Source: Solirubrobacteraceae bacterium | GTDB taxonomy: Bacteria > Actinomycetota > Thermoleophilia > Solirubrobacterales > Solirubrobacteraceae | DNA: 64,000 bases | Assembly (NCBI GenBank): GCA_024711025.1 | Contig: JANJTP010000004.1 | Location: 25,135-89,134, forward strand | Reading direction: 5' to 3' | Part shown: positions 39,621 to 48,831 of the stretch, piece by piece | Numbering within the stretch: position 1 is the first letter of the stretch | How the letters are laid out: each line of letters opens with the position of its first letter | The notes under the pieces: model-generated | What the model saw: only the letters and a program-made list of their open reading frames with translations | Database searches by the model: none | Told to the model about the DNA's origin: nothing | Position numbers and translations under genes: made by a program

Positions 39621-40700
39621 GTGACCGACCCGCTCGCCGAGCGCCTCGCCGCGCGCACGCTGGAGCTCGTGGACATTCCGTCGGAGTCCCGCGACGAGGC
39701 GGCGCTCGCGGCGCATGCGCTCGACGTGCTCGAACGCGGCGGGGTGCCGGTCCGCGATGCGGGCGACACCTGCGTCCTGGCCGGCGTGCTCGAGCGCGGG
39801 GAGCGGCCGCTCGTCCTGCTCGCCGGCCACCTCGACACGGTGCCGGCGCAGGGCAATCGACCGGGCTCGCTCGCCGGTGGGGTCGTCAAGGGGCTGGGAG
39901 CTAGCGACATGAAGGGGTCGCTCGCCGTGATGCTCGAGCTGGCGCTCGCGCGGGCAGGCGGTCTGACCGCGCAGGACGGCGTCGACCTCGGCTACGTGCT
40001 GTTCGGCCGCGAGGAGCTGCCCCAGCATGAGAGCGCGCTCGCGCCGCTGCTCGCGCGCGAGCCGGGCCTTCGCAGCGCCGACCTGGCGATCGTCATGGAG
40101 CCGACGGCCGGAGCCCTGCAGGCGGGCTGCCTGGGCAACGTCAACGCGGCCTGGGAGTTCCGCGGGCGCAGCGGCCACGCGGCGCGGCCATGGCTGGCCG
40201 ACAACGCGGTCCACCGCGCCGGGCGCGGAATCGCAGCGCTCGCGGACGTCGAGCCGATCGAGCACGTCTTCGACGGGCTGCGCTACTCGGAGGTCGTGTC
40301 GGTCACGATGGTCGAGGGCGGACTGGCCCAGAACGTGATCCCCGATCGCGCCAGCGCCCATGTCAACTACCGCTACCCGCCGGGCATGGCCCGCGGCGCC
40401 GCCGAGGAGCGCCTCCACGGCCTGTGCGACCCGTTCGGCGAGCTTCGCATCCTGTCCAACGCCTCGTCCGGGCGGGTACCGCACGGAAACCCGCTCGTCG
40501 AGCGACTGCGCGCCGCGGGCGACCTGCGCACCCAGCCCAAGCAGGCCTGGACCCCGGTCGCCGAGCTTGCGGAGGCCGGCGTGGACGCCGTGAACTTCGG
40601 ACCCGGCGACCCGGCTCATGCGCATACGCGCGAGGAGCAGGTCGGTGCCGAGGCCCTGCTGCACGCCTACCGCGTCCTCGACGCGTTCGCGCGGAGCTGA
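39621..40700 (+). CDS. dapE: Succinyl-diaminopimelate desuccinylase
   Basis: 359 residues, M20 metallopeptidase fold. Zinc ligands and catalytic residues sit in LLAGHLDTVPAQGN, KGLGASDMKGS, GREELPQHES and the C-terminal H-A-H-T segment (DPAHAHTREEQV); the dimerisation domain is in between (GRSGHAARPWLADNA). It releases succinate from N-succinyl-LL-DAP. GTG 39621 with TAGCGT (39608-39613) 7 nt upstream: leaderless pattern. First of dapE-dapC-dapD (gaps 7 and 24 nt). Confidence 0.92.
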   Translation: MTDPLAERLAARTLELVDIPSESRDEAALAAHALDVLERGGVPVRDAGDTCVLAGVLERGERPLVLLAGHLDTVPAQGNRPGSLAGGVVKGLGASDMKGSLAVMLELALARAGGLTAQDGVDLGYVLFGREELPQHESALAPLLAREPGLRSADLAIVMEPTAGALQAGCLGNVNAAWEFRGRSGHAARPWLADNAVHRAGRGIAALADVEPIEHVFDGLRYSEVVSVTMVEGGLAQNVIPDRASAHVNYRYPPGMARGAAEERLHGLCDPFGELRILSNASSGRVPHGNPLVERLRAAGDLRTQPKQAWTPVAELAEAGVDAVNFGPGDPAHAHTREEQVGAEALLHAYRVLDAFARS

Positions 40701-40707
40701 CGGCGCG

Positions 40708-41877
40708 ATGCAGCTCAACCCGCTGCTCGAGGAGCTCGGTACCTACCCTTTCGCGCGCCTCACCGACGCCCGCGCGCGGCTCGAGGCCAAGGGAGCGCGG
40801 CTGATCGACTTCGGTGTCGGTGAGCCGCGTGAGGAGACGCCCGCGTTCATCCGCGAGGCGCTGATCGCCGCCGTGCGCGACGAGCCGGTCTCGCCGTATC
40901 CGCTTGCCGCGGGGCTGCCGGAGCTGCGGGAGGCGATCGCCTCGTGGATCCGCCGGCGCTTCGGTGCCCGGCTCGATCCCGGGATCGAGGTTCTCCCCAC
41001 GCTGGGCAGCAAGGAGGCGATCTTCCACCTCGCGCAGGTGCTGATCGGCCCGGGCAGCCCACGTGACCTCGTCGCCGTCACGACGCCGGGCTACCCGGTT
41101 CCCGAGCGCGGCGCGCGGTTCGCCGGCGCCCGCGTCGTCGAGCTGCCGCTCGACCCGGCCTCCGGGTGGCTGCCGGCATTCGACGCGCTGTCGGAGGAGA
41201 CCTGGAGACGCCTCGCGCTCGTCTGGGTCAACTACCCGAACAACCCGACCGGAGCGCTCGCCCCGGTCGGGCTCTACCGCGAGCTCGCGGAAGCCTGCCG
41301 GCGCCACGGCGTCGTGCTCGCCTCCGACGAGGCCTATTCCGAGATCTGGCTCGGCGAGGAGCGACCGCGGTCGGTGCTCGAGGTAGAGGACCCCACGCAC
41401 GTCCTCGCGTTCAACTCGCTTTCCAAACGCTCGTCGATGCCCGGCTATCGAGCCGGCTTCGTCGCCGGCGACCCGCTGCTGATCGCGGCGATGAAGCAGG
41501 TTCGCCCATCGGTCGGCGTGACCCCCCAGCGCTTCGTGCAGCGCGCGGCGATCGCCGCGTGGGACGACGAGGAGCACGTCGAGCAGACGCGCGCTCGCTA
41601 CCGGGCCAAGCGCGATGCGCTGCTGCCGGGGCTGCTCGCCGCGGGGCTCGAGCCGGTCGGCGGCGAGGGGGGCTTCTTCCTCTGGTGCCGCGTTCCCGGC
41701 GACGGCGACGCGGAGGCTCTGGCGGAGAGGCTCCTGGGGGTCGGGATCGTCGTCGCGCCCGGGACGTTCTTCGGCGCCGGCGGGGCGGGCCACGTGCGGG
41801 TCGCGCTCGTTCCGACGCTGGACGAGTGCGCACGGGCTGCCGAGACGCTTGCCGGCGCGGCCCCGTTCGGCTCGTGA
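40708..41877 (+). CDS. dapC: Succinyldiaminopimelate transaminase (class I/II aminotransferase)
   Basis: 389 residues, fold type I PLP enzyme. The PLP lysine lies in NSLSKRSSMPGYRAGF; other markers are VNYPNNPTGA and ASDEAYSEIWLG. The neighbourhood dapE-dapC-dapD makes the DAP role almost certain: it transfers the amino group from glutamate to N-succinyl-2-amino-6-ketopimelate. Starts 7 nt after the dapE stop. Sequence type matches the actinobacterial DapC (Rv0858c-like) rather than the ArgD used by E. coli. Confidence 0.9.
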   Translation: MQLNPLLEELGTYPFARLTDARARLEAKGARLIDFGVGEPREETPAFIREALIAAVRDEPVSPYPLAAGLPELREAIASWIRRRFGARLDPGIEVLPTLGSKEAIFHLAQVLIGPGSPRDLVAVTTPGYPVPERGARFAGARVVELPLDPASGWLPAFDALSEETWRRLALVWVNYPNNPTGALAPVGLYRELAEACRRHGVVLASDEAYSEIWLGEERPRSVLEVEDPTHVLAFNSLSKRSSMPGYRAGFVAGDPLLIAAMKQVRPSVGVTPQRFVQRAAIAAWDDEEHVEQTRARYRAKRDALLPGLLAAGLEPVGGEGGFFLWCRVPGDGDAEALAERLLGVGIVVAPGTFFGAGGAGHVRVALVPTLDECARAAETLAGAAPFGS

Positions 41878-41901
41878 GCCGCGTTCGTTAGCCTCCCGCA
41901 C

Positions 41902-42888
41902 GTGAGTGACAACCAGCCCGCCGGCGCCTGGGGCGCCGGTCTTGCAACCATCTCGAGCCGCGACGGCCGCGTGCTCGACACGCGCTTCCCGACGCCCGCG
42001 CTCGGCTCCCCGCCTTCGGGGGCCGAAGCCGGAACCCGTGAGATCGACGTCCACGGCGCCGCGCTCGTCGGCGCCGGCGTGCTGGCCGAGGCCGCCGGCC
42101 GCGACGATCTGCGCGGCGTGCGCGTCGTGACGGTGCTGACCGTCACCGAGGACCTCGACACGCCGCCGGTGGACGCTCACGACGCCTACCTGCGCCTGCA
42201 CCTGCTGTCCCACCGTCTCGTGCGCCCGCACGAGCTCAACATGGACGGCGCGTTCGGTGTGCTCGAAAACGTCGTCTGGACGAGCGCCGGGCCCTGCGAG
42301 CCCACGCGCTTCGAGGAGACACGCCTGCGCTTCCTCGCCGAGAGCCGTCCCCTCCAGGTCACCTCGGTCGACAAGTTCCCGCGCATGACCGACTACGTCG
42401 TGCCAAGCGGCGTGCGGATCGCCGACGCCGACCGCGTGCGGCTGGGCGCCCATCTCGCCGAGGGCACGACGGTCATGCACGAGGGGTTCGTCAACTTCAA
42501 CGCCGGGACGCTCGGCGCCTCGATGGTGGAAGGCCGGATCAGCGCCGGCGTCGTCATCGGCGACGGAAGCGACATCGGTGGCGGGGCATCGATCATGGGC
42601 ACCCTCTCCGGTGGCGGCAAGGAGGTGATCCGTGTCGGCGAGCGCTGCCTCATCGGGGCGAACTCCGGCCTGGGCATCTCGCTGGGCGACGACTGCGTCG
42701 TCGAGGCCGGGCTCTACCTCACCTCCGGAACCCGCGTCGCGCTTCCCGACGGAGCCGTCGTCAAGGCTCGCGAGCTGTCCGGCAGGCCCGGGCTGCTCTT
42801 CCGGCGCAACAGCGAGACCGGTGCCGTCGAGGCGCTCGCGCGCACCGGTGACTGGGGCGGGCTGAACCCCGCGCTCCACGCGAACTGA
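41902..42888 (+). CDS. dapD: Tetrahydrodipicolinate N-succinyltransferase, actinobacterial type
   Basis: 328 residues. The N-terminal part is the alpha/beta domain of the Rv1201c type. The C-terminal half is a left-handed beta helix made of hexapeptide turns ([50 protein letters not shown]). It succinylates tetrahydrodipicolinate with succinyl-CoA, the first step of the succinylase branch. GTG start with TAGCCT (41889-41894) 7 nt upstream, so it may have its own leaderless promoter besides read-through from dapC. Confidence 0.92.
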   Translation: MSDNQPAGAWGAGLATISSRDGRVLDTRFPTPALGSPPSGAEAGTREIDVHGAALVGAGVLAEAAGRDDLRGVRVVTVLTVTEDLDTPPVDAHDAYLRLHLLSHRLVRPHELNMDGAFGVLENVVWTSAGPCEPTRFEETRLRFLAESRPLQVTSVDKFPRMTDYVVPSGVRIADADRVRLGAHLAEGTTVMHEGFVNFNAGTLGASMVEGRISAGVVIGDGSDIGGGASIMGTLSGGGKEVIRVGERCLIGANSGLGISLGDDCVVEAGLYLTSGTRVALPDGAVVKARELSGRPGLLFRRNSETGAVEALARTGDWGGLNPALHAN

Positions 42889-42918
42889 GCCTCGCGACTT
42901 CTCAGCCTCGAGGGCGCG

Positions 42919-43788
42919 CTACTCGCGGGCCGCATCCGACGCGAGCTCGCGCAGCGTCCCGACGAGCTCGTCGCTGAGGACCCCCGCGCAGACCGGCACG
43001 GCCCAGCCGGCGAGATCGACATGCAGATCCTCGCCGACGTCGACCTCGAGCTCGCCGCCGTCGAGCGCCACGCGGACCGGTGAGTCGCCGCCCCGCAGCA
43101 CGCTGGCGACGGCCGCGCCGCACGCTCCGGTGCCGCTCGAGAGCGTCTCCCCCACCCCGCGCTCGAAGATCCGCGCGCGGATCGCTCCCGGTCCGGCCTC
43201 GGCCCAGAAGCTCACGTTCGTGCGGTTGGGGAAGAGCGCGCTGCGCTCGATCTGAGGGCCGAGGACGCCCAGATCGAGCGATTCGAGGGCCGCTTGGTCG
43301 GGGACGCGAATGGCGCACTGCGGGTTGCCTATCGCGACGTGCTGAAAGGCCCAGGTCCTGCCTCCGGCATCGAGGCTGCCGTGGCCGTCGGGCCCGCCCG
43401 ACGGGTAGTGCTCGGAGCGCGTCCGGGCGCGCCCCATGTCCACCGTGCACGTCGTCGGCGAGCTGATCGTCGGACGGATCTCGCCGGCGGCCGTCTGGAT
43501 CGAGAAGGTGTCGCTGGTCGTCCAGCCGCGGCGCCGCAGGTAGAGGATCGCCTCGCGCGCACCGTTGCCGGAGAGCTCCGCCTCGGACCCGTCCGGGTTG
43601 AAGATGCGCAGCCGCGCGACGAACCCCGGCTCGTCCGCCTGCGACAGCTCGAGGACGCCGTCCGCGCCCACACCGAGGTGTGGGTCGCATAGCCGCCGCA
43701 CGACCTCCGGGCCCAGGGCCACCGCCAGCTCGGCGCGCTCGACGATCAGGTAGTCGTTGCCGAGCGCCTGCCACTTCTCGAAGCGCAT
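42919..43788 (-). CDS. dapF: Diaminopimelate epimerase with Ser at catalytic Cys73
   Basis: 289 residues. The fold halves are plain: MRFEKWQALGNDYL at the N-terminus, GVGADGVL, FNPDGSEAELSGNGARE and SSGTGACGAAVA. The second catalytic cysteine is present (Cys223), but the first, Cys in the usual C-G-N-G-x-R, is Ser73 (codon TCC). In H. influenzae DapF the equivalent C73S variant does not racemise DAP normally. The gene may use another base, or epimerise poorly, or another DapF may exist. It follows miaA by 10 nt, as in mycobacteria. ATG 43788. Confidence 0.88.
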   Translation of the reverse strand: MRFEKWQALGNDYLIVERAELAVALGPEVVRRLCDPHLGVGADGVLELSQADEPGFVARLRIFNPDGSEAELSGNGAREAILYLRRRGWTTSDTFSIQTAAGEIRPTISSPTTCTVDMGRARTRSEHYPSGGPDGHGSLDAGGRTWAFQHVAIGNPQCAIRVPDQAALESLDLGVLGPQIERSALFPNRTNVSFWAEAGPGAIRARIFERGVGETLSSGTGACGAAVASVLRGGDSPVRVALDGGELEVDVGEDLHVDLAGWAVPVCAGVLSDELVGTLRELASDAARE

Positions 43789-43798
43789 CGGGCGGACC

Positions 43799-44764
43799 CT
43801 ACGCTGCCGCCGCCGCCGGGGCGGGTCGCGCGAGCAGCTCATCGGCGGCCTGCTCCGCGGTTCTGCCCGTCAGATCCAGCAGCTCGACGCCTGCGAGCTT
43901 GCGCATCCAGGTCAGCTGGCGGCGCGCGAAGTTGCGCGTGCGCCGCTGCATGCCGGCCACGTCGCCGCAGAGCAGCTCCTCGAAGCCGAGAGCCTTGCGA
44001 GCCGTGGCGGATGCGCCCGCGGCCGCCGCCGAGCGGACCTGCTCGACGGCGCCGTCGGCGACCATCGCGAGGACCCGGGCGTCGATCCGCTCGTACAGCT
44101 CGTCGCGGTCTCGAATCAATCCCACGAGCCTCGTCGGATGGCGGGTCTCAGCCGTCCAGAGTCGGCTCGGGCCGTCGGGCGGCTCCAGCTCGCCGAGATC
44201 GAGCAGCGAGTGAGCACGCACGAGGCGGTGGCGGTCGCGCGGGTCGATCCCGGCCGCGGCCCAGGGCGCGCGGCGAGCCAGCCGCTCGTGCAGCGCCTCG
44301 GGCCCATCGGCGACGAGCGCGGCCTCCCATCGCTCTCGCACCTCGTCCGGCGGCAGCGGGCGCAGATCGAGATCGGCGAGCGCTGCGCGCAGGTAGAGCC
44401 CCGTGCCTCCGACGACCAGCGGCGTCTCACCGGCGGCGAGCAGCTCGTCGATCTCCGCATGGGCGAGACCGGCGTACTGCCCCACGCTGAACGTCGCGTC
44501 GAGCGGGACGAATGACACCAGCCGATGCTCGAGGCGGGCGCGCTCGGCGGGGCGCGCGACCCCGGTCAGCTTCTCGAGGCCTGCGTAGACCTGAAGCGCG
44601 TCGGCCGACACCGCGACCGGCCTCATGCCGACCGCACGTAGCCGCTCGGCCAGCGCGAGCGCCACCTCGGTCTTGCCGACCGCCGTGGGGCCGAACAGCG
44701 CCAGGAGTCCCTTCGCGGGGATCGCGAGCGGATCGACCGGCAGGGGATGGGCCGGGGAAGTCAC
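43799..44764 (-). CDS. miaA: tRNA dimethylallyltransferase
   Basis: 321 residues. P-loop GPTAVGKT, then SADALQVYAG, VVGGTGLYLRA and GLIRDRDELYERID. MiaA puts a dimethylallyl group on A37 of tRNAs reading U-starting codons; MiaB, encoded nearby, then adds the methylthio group. GTG 44764 with GATACT 7 nt upstream fits a leaderless start. The segment after QVYAG (LEKLTGVARPAERARLEH) deviates from the usual D-I-G-T-A-K-P. It is the first gene of miaA-dapF and is divergent from the SDR gene. Confidence 0.93.
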   Translation of the reverse strand: MTSPAHPLPVDPLAIPAKGLLALFGPTAVGKTEVALALAERLRAVGMRPVAVSADALQVYAGLEKLTGVARPAERARLEHRLVSFVPLDATFSVGQYAGLAHAEIDELLAAGETPLVVGGTGLYLRAALADLDLRPLPPDEVRERWEAALVADGPEALHERLARRAPWAAAGIDPRDRHRLVRAHSLLDLGELEPPDGPSRLWTAETRHPTRLVGLIRDRDELYERIDARVLAMVADGAVEQVRSAAAAGASATARKALGFEELLCGDVAGMQRRTRNFARRQLTWMRKLAGVELLDLTGRTAEQAADELLARPAPAAAAA

Positions 44765-44801
44765 AGGACGAAGTATCGCTTTCAGGTGCGAGACTCGCGC
44801 G

Positions 44802-45596
44802 ATGCACGTCACGGGCCGCACCGTTCTGCTCACAGGCGCCACCGGCGGGATCGGACAGGCGATCGCACGCGCGCTGCGCGACGCCGGGGCAGACCTCGTC
44901 GTGACGGGGCGGCGGACCGAGTCTCTGGAGCCGCTCGCCGGGGAGCTCGGAGCGCGGACGATCGCCGCCGACCTGGCCGATCCCGCGGCGCTCGAGTCGC
45001 TGGTCGAGCAGGCCGGCCCGGTCGACGTGCTCGTCGCCAACGCGGCGCTTCCGGCGTCGGGTGGGCTCTCCGCCTTCTCGATCGAGGAGATCGATCGGGC
45101 ACTGACGGTGAACCTGCGCGCACCGATCGTCCTCGCCCGGCTGCTTGCGCCGGCGATGGCGCAGCGCGGCGGCGGTCAGATCGTGCTCATCTCGTCGCTG
45201 GCGGGCAAGACGGCGAGCGGTGGCGGCGCGCCGCTCTACTCGGCGACGAAGTTCGGCCTGCGCGGTTTCGGCACCGCGCTGCGTACCGACCTTCACGGCA
45301 CCGGCGTCGGCGTCAGCGTCGTCTTCCCGGGCTTCGTGCGCGATGCGGGCATGTTCCACGACAGCGGCGCGCAGCTGCCGTCGCTGGTCGGCACGAGCAG
45401 TCCCGGCGACGTGGCGGCCGCGGTTCTCGACGCGATCGTGCGGAACCGTGGCGAGATCGACGTGGCGCCGCTGTCGATGCGCGTCGGCGTCAAGCTCGCC
45501 GAGCTGGCGCCCGGCCTGGCGAGCAGCGCGGCGAGGCGCTTCGGCGGCCCACGGCTCGCGTCCCAGCTTGCCTCCGGGCAGGCCGACAAGCGCTGA
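44802..45596 (+). CDS. Short-chain dehydrogenase/reductase
   Basis: 264 residues, classical SDR. NAD(P)-binding TGATGGIG (11-18), VVTGRR after strand 2, which suggests NADP, LVANAA, and active-site Ser (VLISSLAG), Tyr-x3-Lys (YSATKFG). C-terminal part is Ala-rich. Substrate unknown; sequences of this kind often reduce short carbonyl compounds or act on lipids. It lies alone between miaA (divergent, 37 nt) and miaB (convergent, 61 nt). Confidence 0.85.
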   Translation: MHVTGRTVLLTGATGGIGQAIARALRDAGADLVVTGRRTESLEPLAGELGARTIAADLADPAALESLVEQAGPVDVLVANAALPASGGLSAFSIEEIDRALTVNLRAPIVLARLLAPAMAQRGGGQIVLISSLAGKTASGGGAPLYSATKFGLRGFGTALRTDLHGTGVGVSVVFPGFVRDAGMFHDSGAQLPSLVGTSSPGDVAAAVLDAIVRNRGEIDVAPLSMRVGVKLAELAPGLASSAARRFGGPRLASQLASGQADKR

Positions 45597-45657
45597 GGCG
45601 CGCGCACGCCCACCCGCTTTCGGAAGCTGGCCGCGCGACGAGCGGCGCCGTGTCGGC

Positions 45658-46980
45658 TCAGACCGCTGCGCGAGCGACCAGCGGCAGGTCGCCGGCGAGC
45701 GTCTGGCTCGTCGCCGTGGTGATCTGGACCGGGACGATCTCACCTGGCCGGGCGAGGCCGGCGAAGTTCACGACCTTGTTGTGCCGAGTGCGGCCGCGCA
45801 GGCGCGACGGGTCGGTGCGCGACGGGCCCTCGACGAGGACGTCGAGCGTGCGGCCCACGAACCGCTGCGCGCGCTCGGCGGCACGTCGTTGGACCGCCTC
45901 GACGAGCCGCTCCATCCGTTCGACCTTCGTCTCGTGCGCGACCACGCCGTCCGTGATGCCGGCCGCCTCTGTGCCGCGCCGTGGCGAGAAGACGAACGTG
46001 AAGGCACCGTCGAAGCCGACCTCCTCGACGACCTCGAGGGTCTGTGCGAAGTCGCGGTCGCTCTCCCCGGGGAAGCCGACGATGATGTCGGTCGTCAGCG
46101 CGCAGTCCGGCACGTGCTCGCGGATCAGCGCGACGCGGTCGAGGAAGCGCTCGCGATCGTAGGTGCGCCGCATCGCCTTCAGGATCCGTGAGGAGCCGGA
46201 CTGCAGCGGCAGGTGGATGTGCTCGCAGAGCGCCGGCAGCTCGGCGTGCGCGCGCACGACGTCCTCGCGCATGTCCTTCGGGTGCGGACTCGTGTAACGG
46301 ATCCGATCGATGCCCGGGACGGCGTCGATCGCCGTGAGCAGCTCGCTGAACGCGCGGCGCTCCGGGCGCAGGTCTCGCCCGTAGCTGTTGACGTTCTGGC
46401 CGAGCAACGTCACCTCGCGCACGCCGTCGGCGGCCAGCCGCTGTGCCTCGACGATGAGCTCCTCCAGAGGCCGGCTCACCTCGCGGCCGCGGGTGCTCGG
46501 CACGATGCAGTACGAGCAGCGGAGGTTGCAGCCGACGCTGATCTGCATCCAGGCCTGATGCTCTCGGGCACGGTGCATCGGCAGGCGGCCGGTGAAGCCC
46601 TCGAACTCGAAGAAGCCCTGAGCGGTGATCGAGTCCGAGGTGAGGAACTCGGCCAGCTTGTGGACCTGGCCAGGCCCGAACGCCACGTCGACGAACGGGA
46701 ACTGGCGGAAGACGTCTTCCTTGACCGATTGCGCCCAGCAGCCGCCCACGCCGACCACGACGTCGGGACGCTCCCGCTTGACGCGCCTGGCGACGCCGAG
46801 GTGGGCGACGAAGCGGTTGTCGGCGGCCTCGCGGATCGAGCAGGTGTTGAAGAGGATGACGTCGGCCGTCTCGCGGTCCTGCGACTCCGCGTAGCCGAGC
46901 GACTCGAGCATCCCCTTCAGGCGCTCGGAGTCGTGCTCGTTCATCTGACAGCCGAACGTCGTGACGTGGTAGCGCTTCAT
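45658..46980 (-). CDS. miaB: tRNA-2-methylthio-N6-dimethylallyladenosine synthase
   Basis: 440 residues, radical-SAM methylthiotransferase. The N-terminal MTTase domain holds three cysteines for one cluster: Cys11 (FGCQMN), Cys47 (NTCSIRE) and Cys81 (GGCWAQ). The radical-SAM cluster motif is CNLRCSYC (C-x3-C-x2-C). The C-terminal TRAM domain (RTLDVLVEG, RTRHNKVVNF) binds tRNA. It adds methylthio to i6A37. Its 5' end is separated from rny by 38 nt, so miaB is probably downstream of rny in one minus-strand run. Confidence 0.95.
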   Translation of the reverse strand: MKRYHVTTFGCQMNEHDSERLKGMLESLGYAESQDRETADVILFNTCSIREAADNRFVAHLGVARRVKRERPDVVVGVGGCWAQSVKEDVFRQFPFVDVAFGPGQVHKLAEFLTSDSITAQGFFEFEGFTGRLPMHRAREHQAWMQISVGCNLRCSYCIVPSTRGREVSRPLEELIVEAQRLAADGVREVTLLGQNVNSYGRDLRPERRAFSELLTAIDAVPGIDRIRYTSPHPKDMREDVVRAHAELPALCEHIHLPLQSGSSRILKAMRRTYDRERFLDRVALIREHVPDCALTTDIIVGFPGESDRDFAQTLEVVEEVGFDGAFTFVFSPRRGTEAAGITDGVVAHETKVERMERLVEAVQRRAAERAQRFVGRTLDVLVEGPSRTDPSRLRGRTRHNKVVNFAGLARPGEIVPVQITTATSQTLAGDLPLVARAAV

Positions 46981-47018
46981 CGGCCCGTTGAGAGTAGACG
47001 CGGCTCCCGATCAGCCGC

Positions 47019-48488
47019 TCAGCGTGCGTAGTCCACGGCGCGTGACTCGCGGATCACCGTGACCTTGATCTGCCCGGGGTACTCGAGTGCCTGCTCGATC
47101 TCCCGCGCGATCTCGCGCGCCAGCAGCGCCGCGCCGGCGTCGTCGAGCGCCTCGGGCATGACGAGCACGCGAACCTCGCGGCCGGCCTGTAGTGCGTAGG
47201 CGCGGTCGACTCCCGTGTGGCGCGCGGCCAGCTGCTCGAGGTCGCGCAGGCGCTTGACGTAGTGCTCGAGCGATTCGCCGCGAGCTCCCGGCCGGGCCCC
47301 GGACAGGGCGTCCGCAGTCTGCACGATGACGGCCTCGATCGTCTGTGGCTCGACCTCGTTGTGGTGGGCCTCCATCGCGTGGACGACGGCCTCGCTCTCG
47401 CCGTGGCGGCGGGCGAGATCGGCGCCGACGAGGGCGTGCGGCCCCTCGACCTCGTGGCTGACGGCCTTGCCGATGTCGTGCAGCAGCGCGGCGCGCCGTG
47501 CGGTCTTGGCGTTCGCCCCCAGCTCGTGGGCTATGAGCGCGGCGAGCTGCGCGCACTCGACCGAGTGAGCCAAGACGTTCTGCCCGTAGCTGGTGCGGAA
47601 GCGCAGTCGTCCAAGGGTGCGGATCAGCTCAGGGTCGAGGCCGCCGACGTCCGCCTCGAGGACCGCCTGCTCGCCGAGCTGCGCGATGTGCTCGTCGAGC
47701 TCGCTCTTCGCCTGGTAGTACGCCTCCTCGATCCGGGCCGGGTGGATCCGTCCGTCCTGCAGCAGTCGCTCGAGCATCATCCGCGCGACCTCGCGCCGTA
47801 CGCCGTCGAACGCGGAGAGGACGACCGCGTTCGGCGTGTCGTCGATGATCACGTCGACGCCGGTGAGGTTCTCGAGCGCGCGGATGTTCCGTCCCTCGCG
47901 TCCGATGATGCGCCCCTTCATGTCGTCGGACGGCAGCTCGACGACCGAGACCGTCGTCTCGACGGCGTGGCTGCCGGCGAGCCGCTGCATCGCGACGGAG
48001 AGGATCGAGCGGACGCGGCGCTCGGCCTGGAGCTTCGTCTCCTCCTCGACGCGGCGCAGGATCCTGGCCTGCTCGTGGCGCGCCTTGTCCTCGACCTCCT
48101 TGAGCAGTGCCTGACGCGCCTGCCCGGCGCTGAGGCCGGAGGCCTGCTCGAGCTCGCGCATGCGCTGCTCGACGAGCTGCTCCGTGCGCAGGCGCTCGGC
48201 CTCGAGCTCGTGCCCCCGCTGCTCGAGGTCCGCGGCGCGGCGCTCGAGCTCTGCCGCACGCTGGTCGAGCGACTGCTCGCGGCCCCGGGTGAGCTCCTGC
48301 AGGCGGGCCAGCTCCTCGGAGAGAACGAGCTCGCGACGGCTGACGAGCGCGGACTGGTCGCCGCTCTCGACGGCGCCCGCGGCGACCGGTGTCGGCGGCG
48401 CCACGCCACGCGCTCGCCCACGGCCGTACACCGTGGCGGCTGCGACGATGCCCGCCGCCAGGACAAGCGCCGCGATCACGAGCTGCAT
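47019..48488 (-). CDS. rny: Ribonuclease Y
   Basis: 489 residues. One N-terminal membrane helix (1-20), a long coiled coil (45-165), a KH domain (KGRIIGREGRNIRALE), and the HD catalytic domain with HSVECAQLAALIAHELG and ALLHDIGK. RNase Y starts mRNA decay at the membrane in Firmicutes; it is rarer in Actinobacteria. GAGGGGG before ATG 48488 is a real ribosome binding site. The upstream 343-nt gap may be a long leader. RNase J is encoded 11 kb away (58080-59756). Confidence 0.94.
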   Translation of the reverse strand: MQLVIAALVLAAGIVAAATVYGRGRARGVAPPTPVAAGAVESGDQSALVSRRELVLSEELARLQELTRGREQSLDQRAAELERRAADLEQRGHELEAERLRTEQLVEQRMRELEQASGLSAGQARQALLKEVEDKARHEQARILRRVEEETKLQAERRVRSILSVAMQRLAGSHAVETTVSVVELPSDDMKGRIIGREGRNIRALENLTGVDVIIDDTPNAVVLSAFDGVRREVARMMLERLLQDGRIHPARIEEAYYQAKSELDEHIAQLGEQAVLEADVGGLDPELIRTLGRLRFRTSYGQNVLAHSVECAQLAALIAHELGANAKTARRAALLHDIGKAVSHEVEGPHALVGADLARRHGESEAVVHAMEAHHNEVEPQTIEAVIVQTADALSGARPGARGESLEHYVKRLRDLEQLAARHTGVDRAYALQAGREVRVLVMPEALDDAGAALLAREIAREIEQALEYPGQIKVTVIRESRAVDYAR

Positions 48489-48831
48489 CTGCGATCCCCC
48501 TCACTCTCACGTCGGCCGGGATCCCCGGACCGGTCAGTTCATGTAGGTGCGCGAAACGACCGGTGCCGCTGGGCCCGGAACGCAGATGCGACACGGCTCG
48601 CCACCGTGCCTCGTTCGTCAATCAGGAGCTTGCGGTCGGTGAGAGGCCAGGACCGGGCGGCCAGGGCCAGGCTCGCGGTGAGCTCGGGGTGACGGCGGAG
48701 GATTCCATGGACTGAGTCAGGGGATTCGCTGCTTCGGTGATCTGCGTGCCGGACCAAATGGCCTGACGTTTGCGCATGGCGATCGTACTCTCGCGTCCCG
48801 ACGCCGACAATGTGGGCTCGGCCGACGCCGG
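48489..48831 (-). other. 343-nt gap between recX and rny with promoter-like box and short ORF
   Basis: TACGAT at 48782-48787 (minus) is a good -10 element. ATG 48777 opens a 51-codon frame (MRKRQAIWSGTQITEA at its start) that ends at 48622, four nt after the box; its C-terminus is Pro/Ser-rich and unconvincing. The same transcript would give rny a leader of nearly 290 nt with no clear riboswitch. The region is less GC-rich than genes around it. I cannot decide between a small gene and a leader. Confidence 0.35.

Noticed and set aside
40363..42879. 838-codon open frame antisense to dapC-dapD
   Set aside because: Shadow of the GC-rich genes; no domain pattern.
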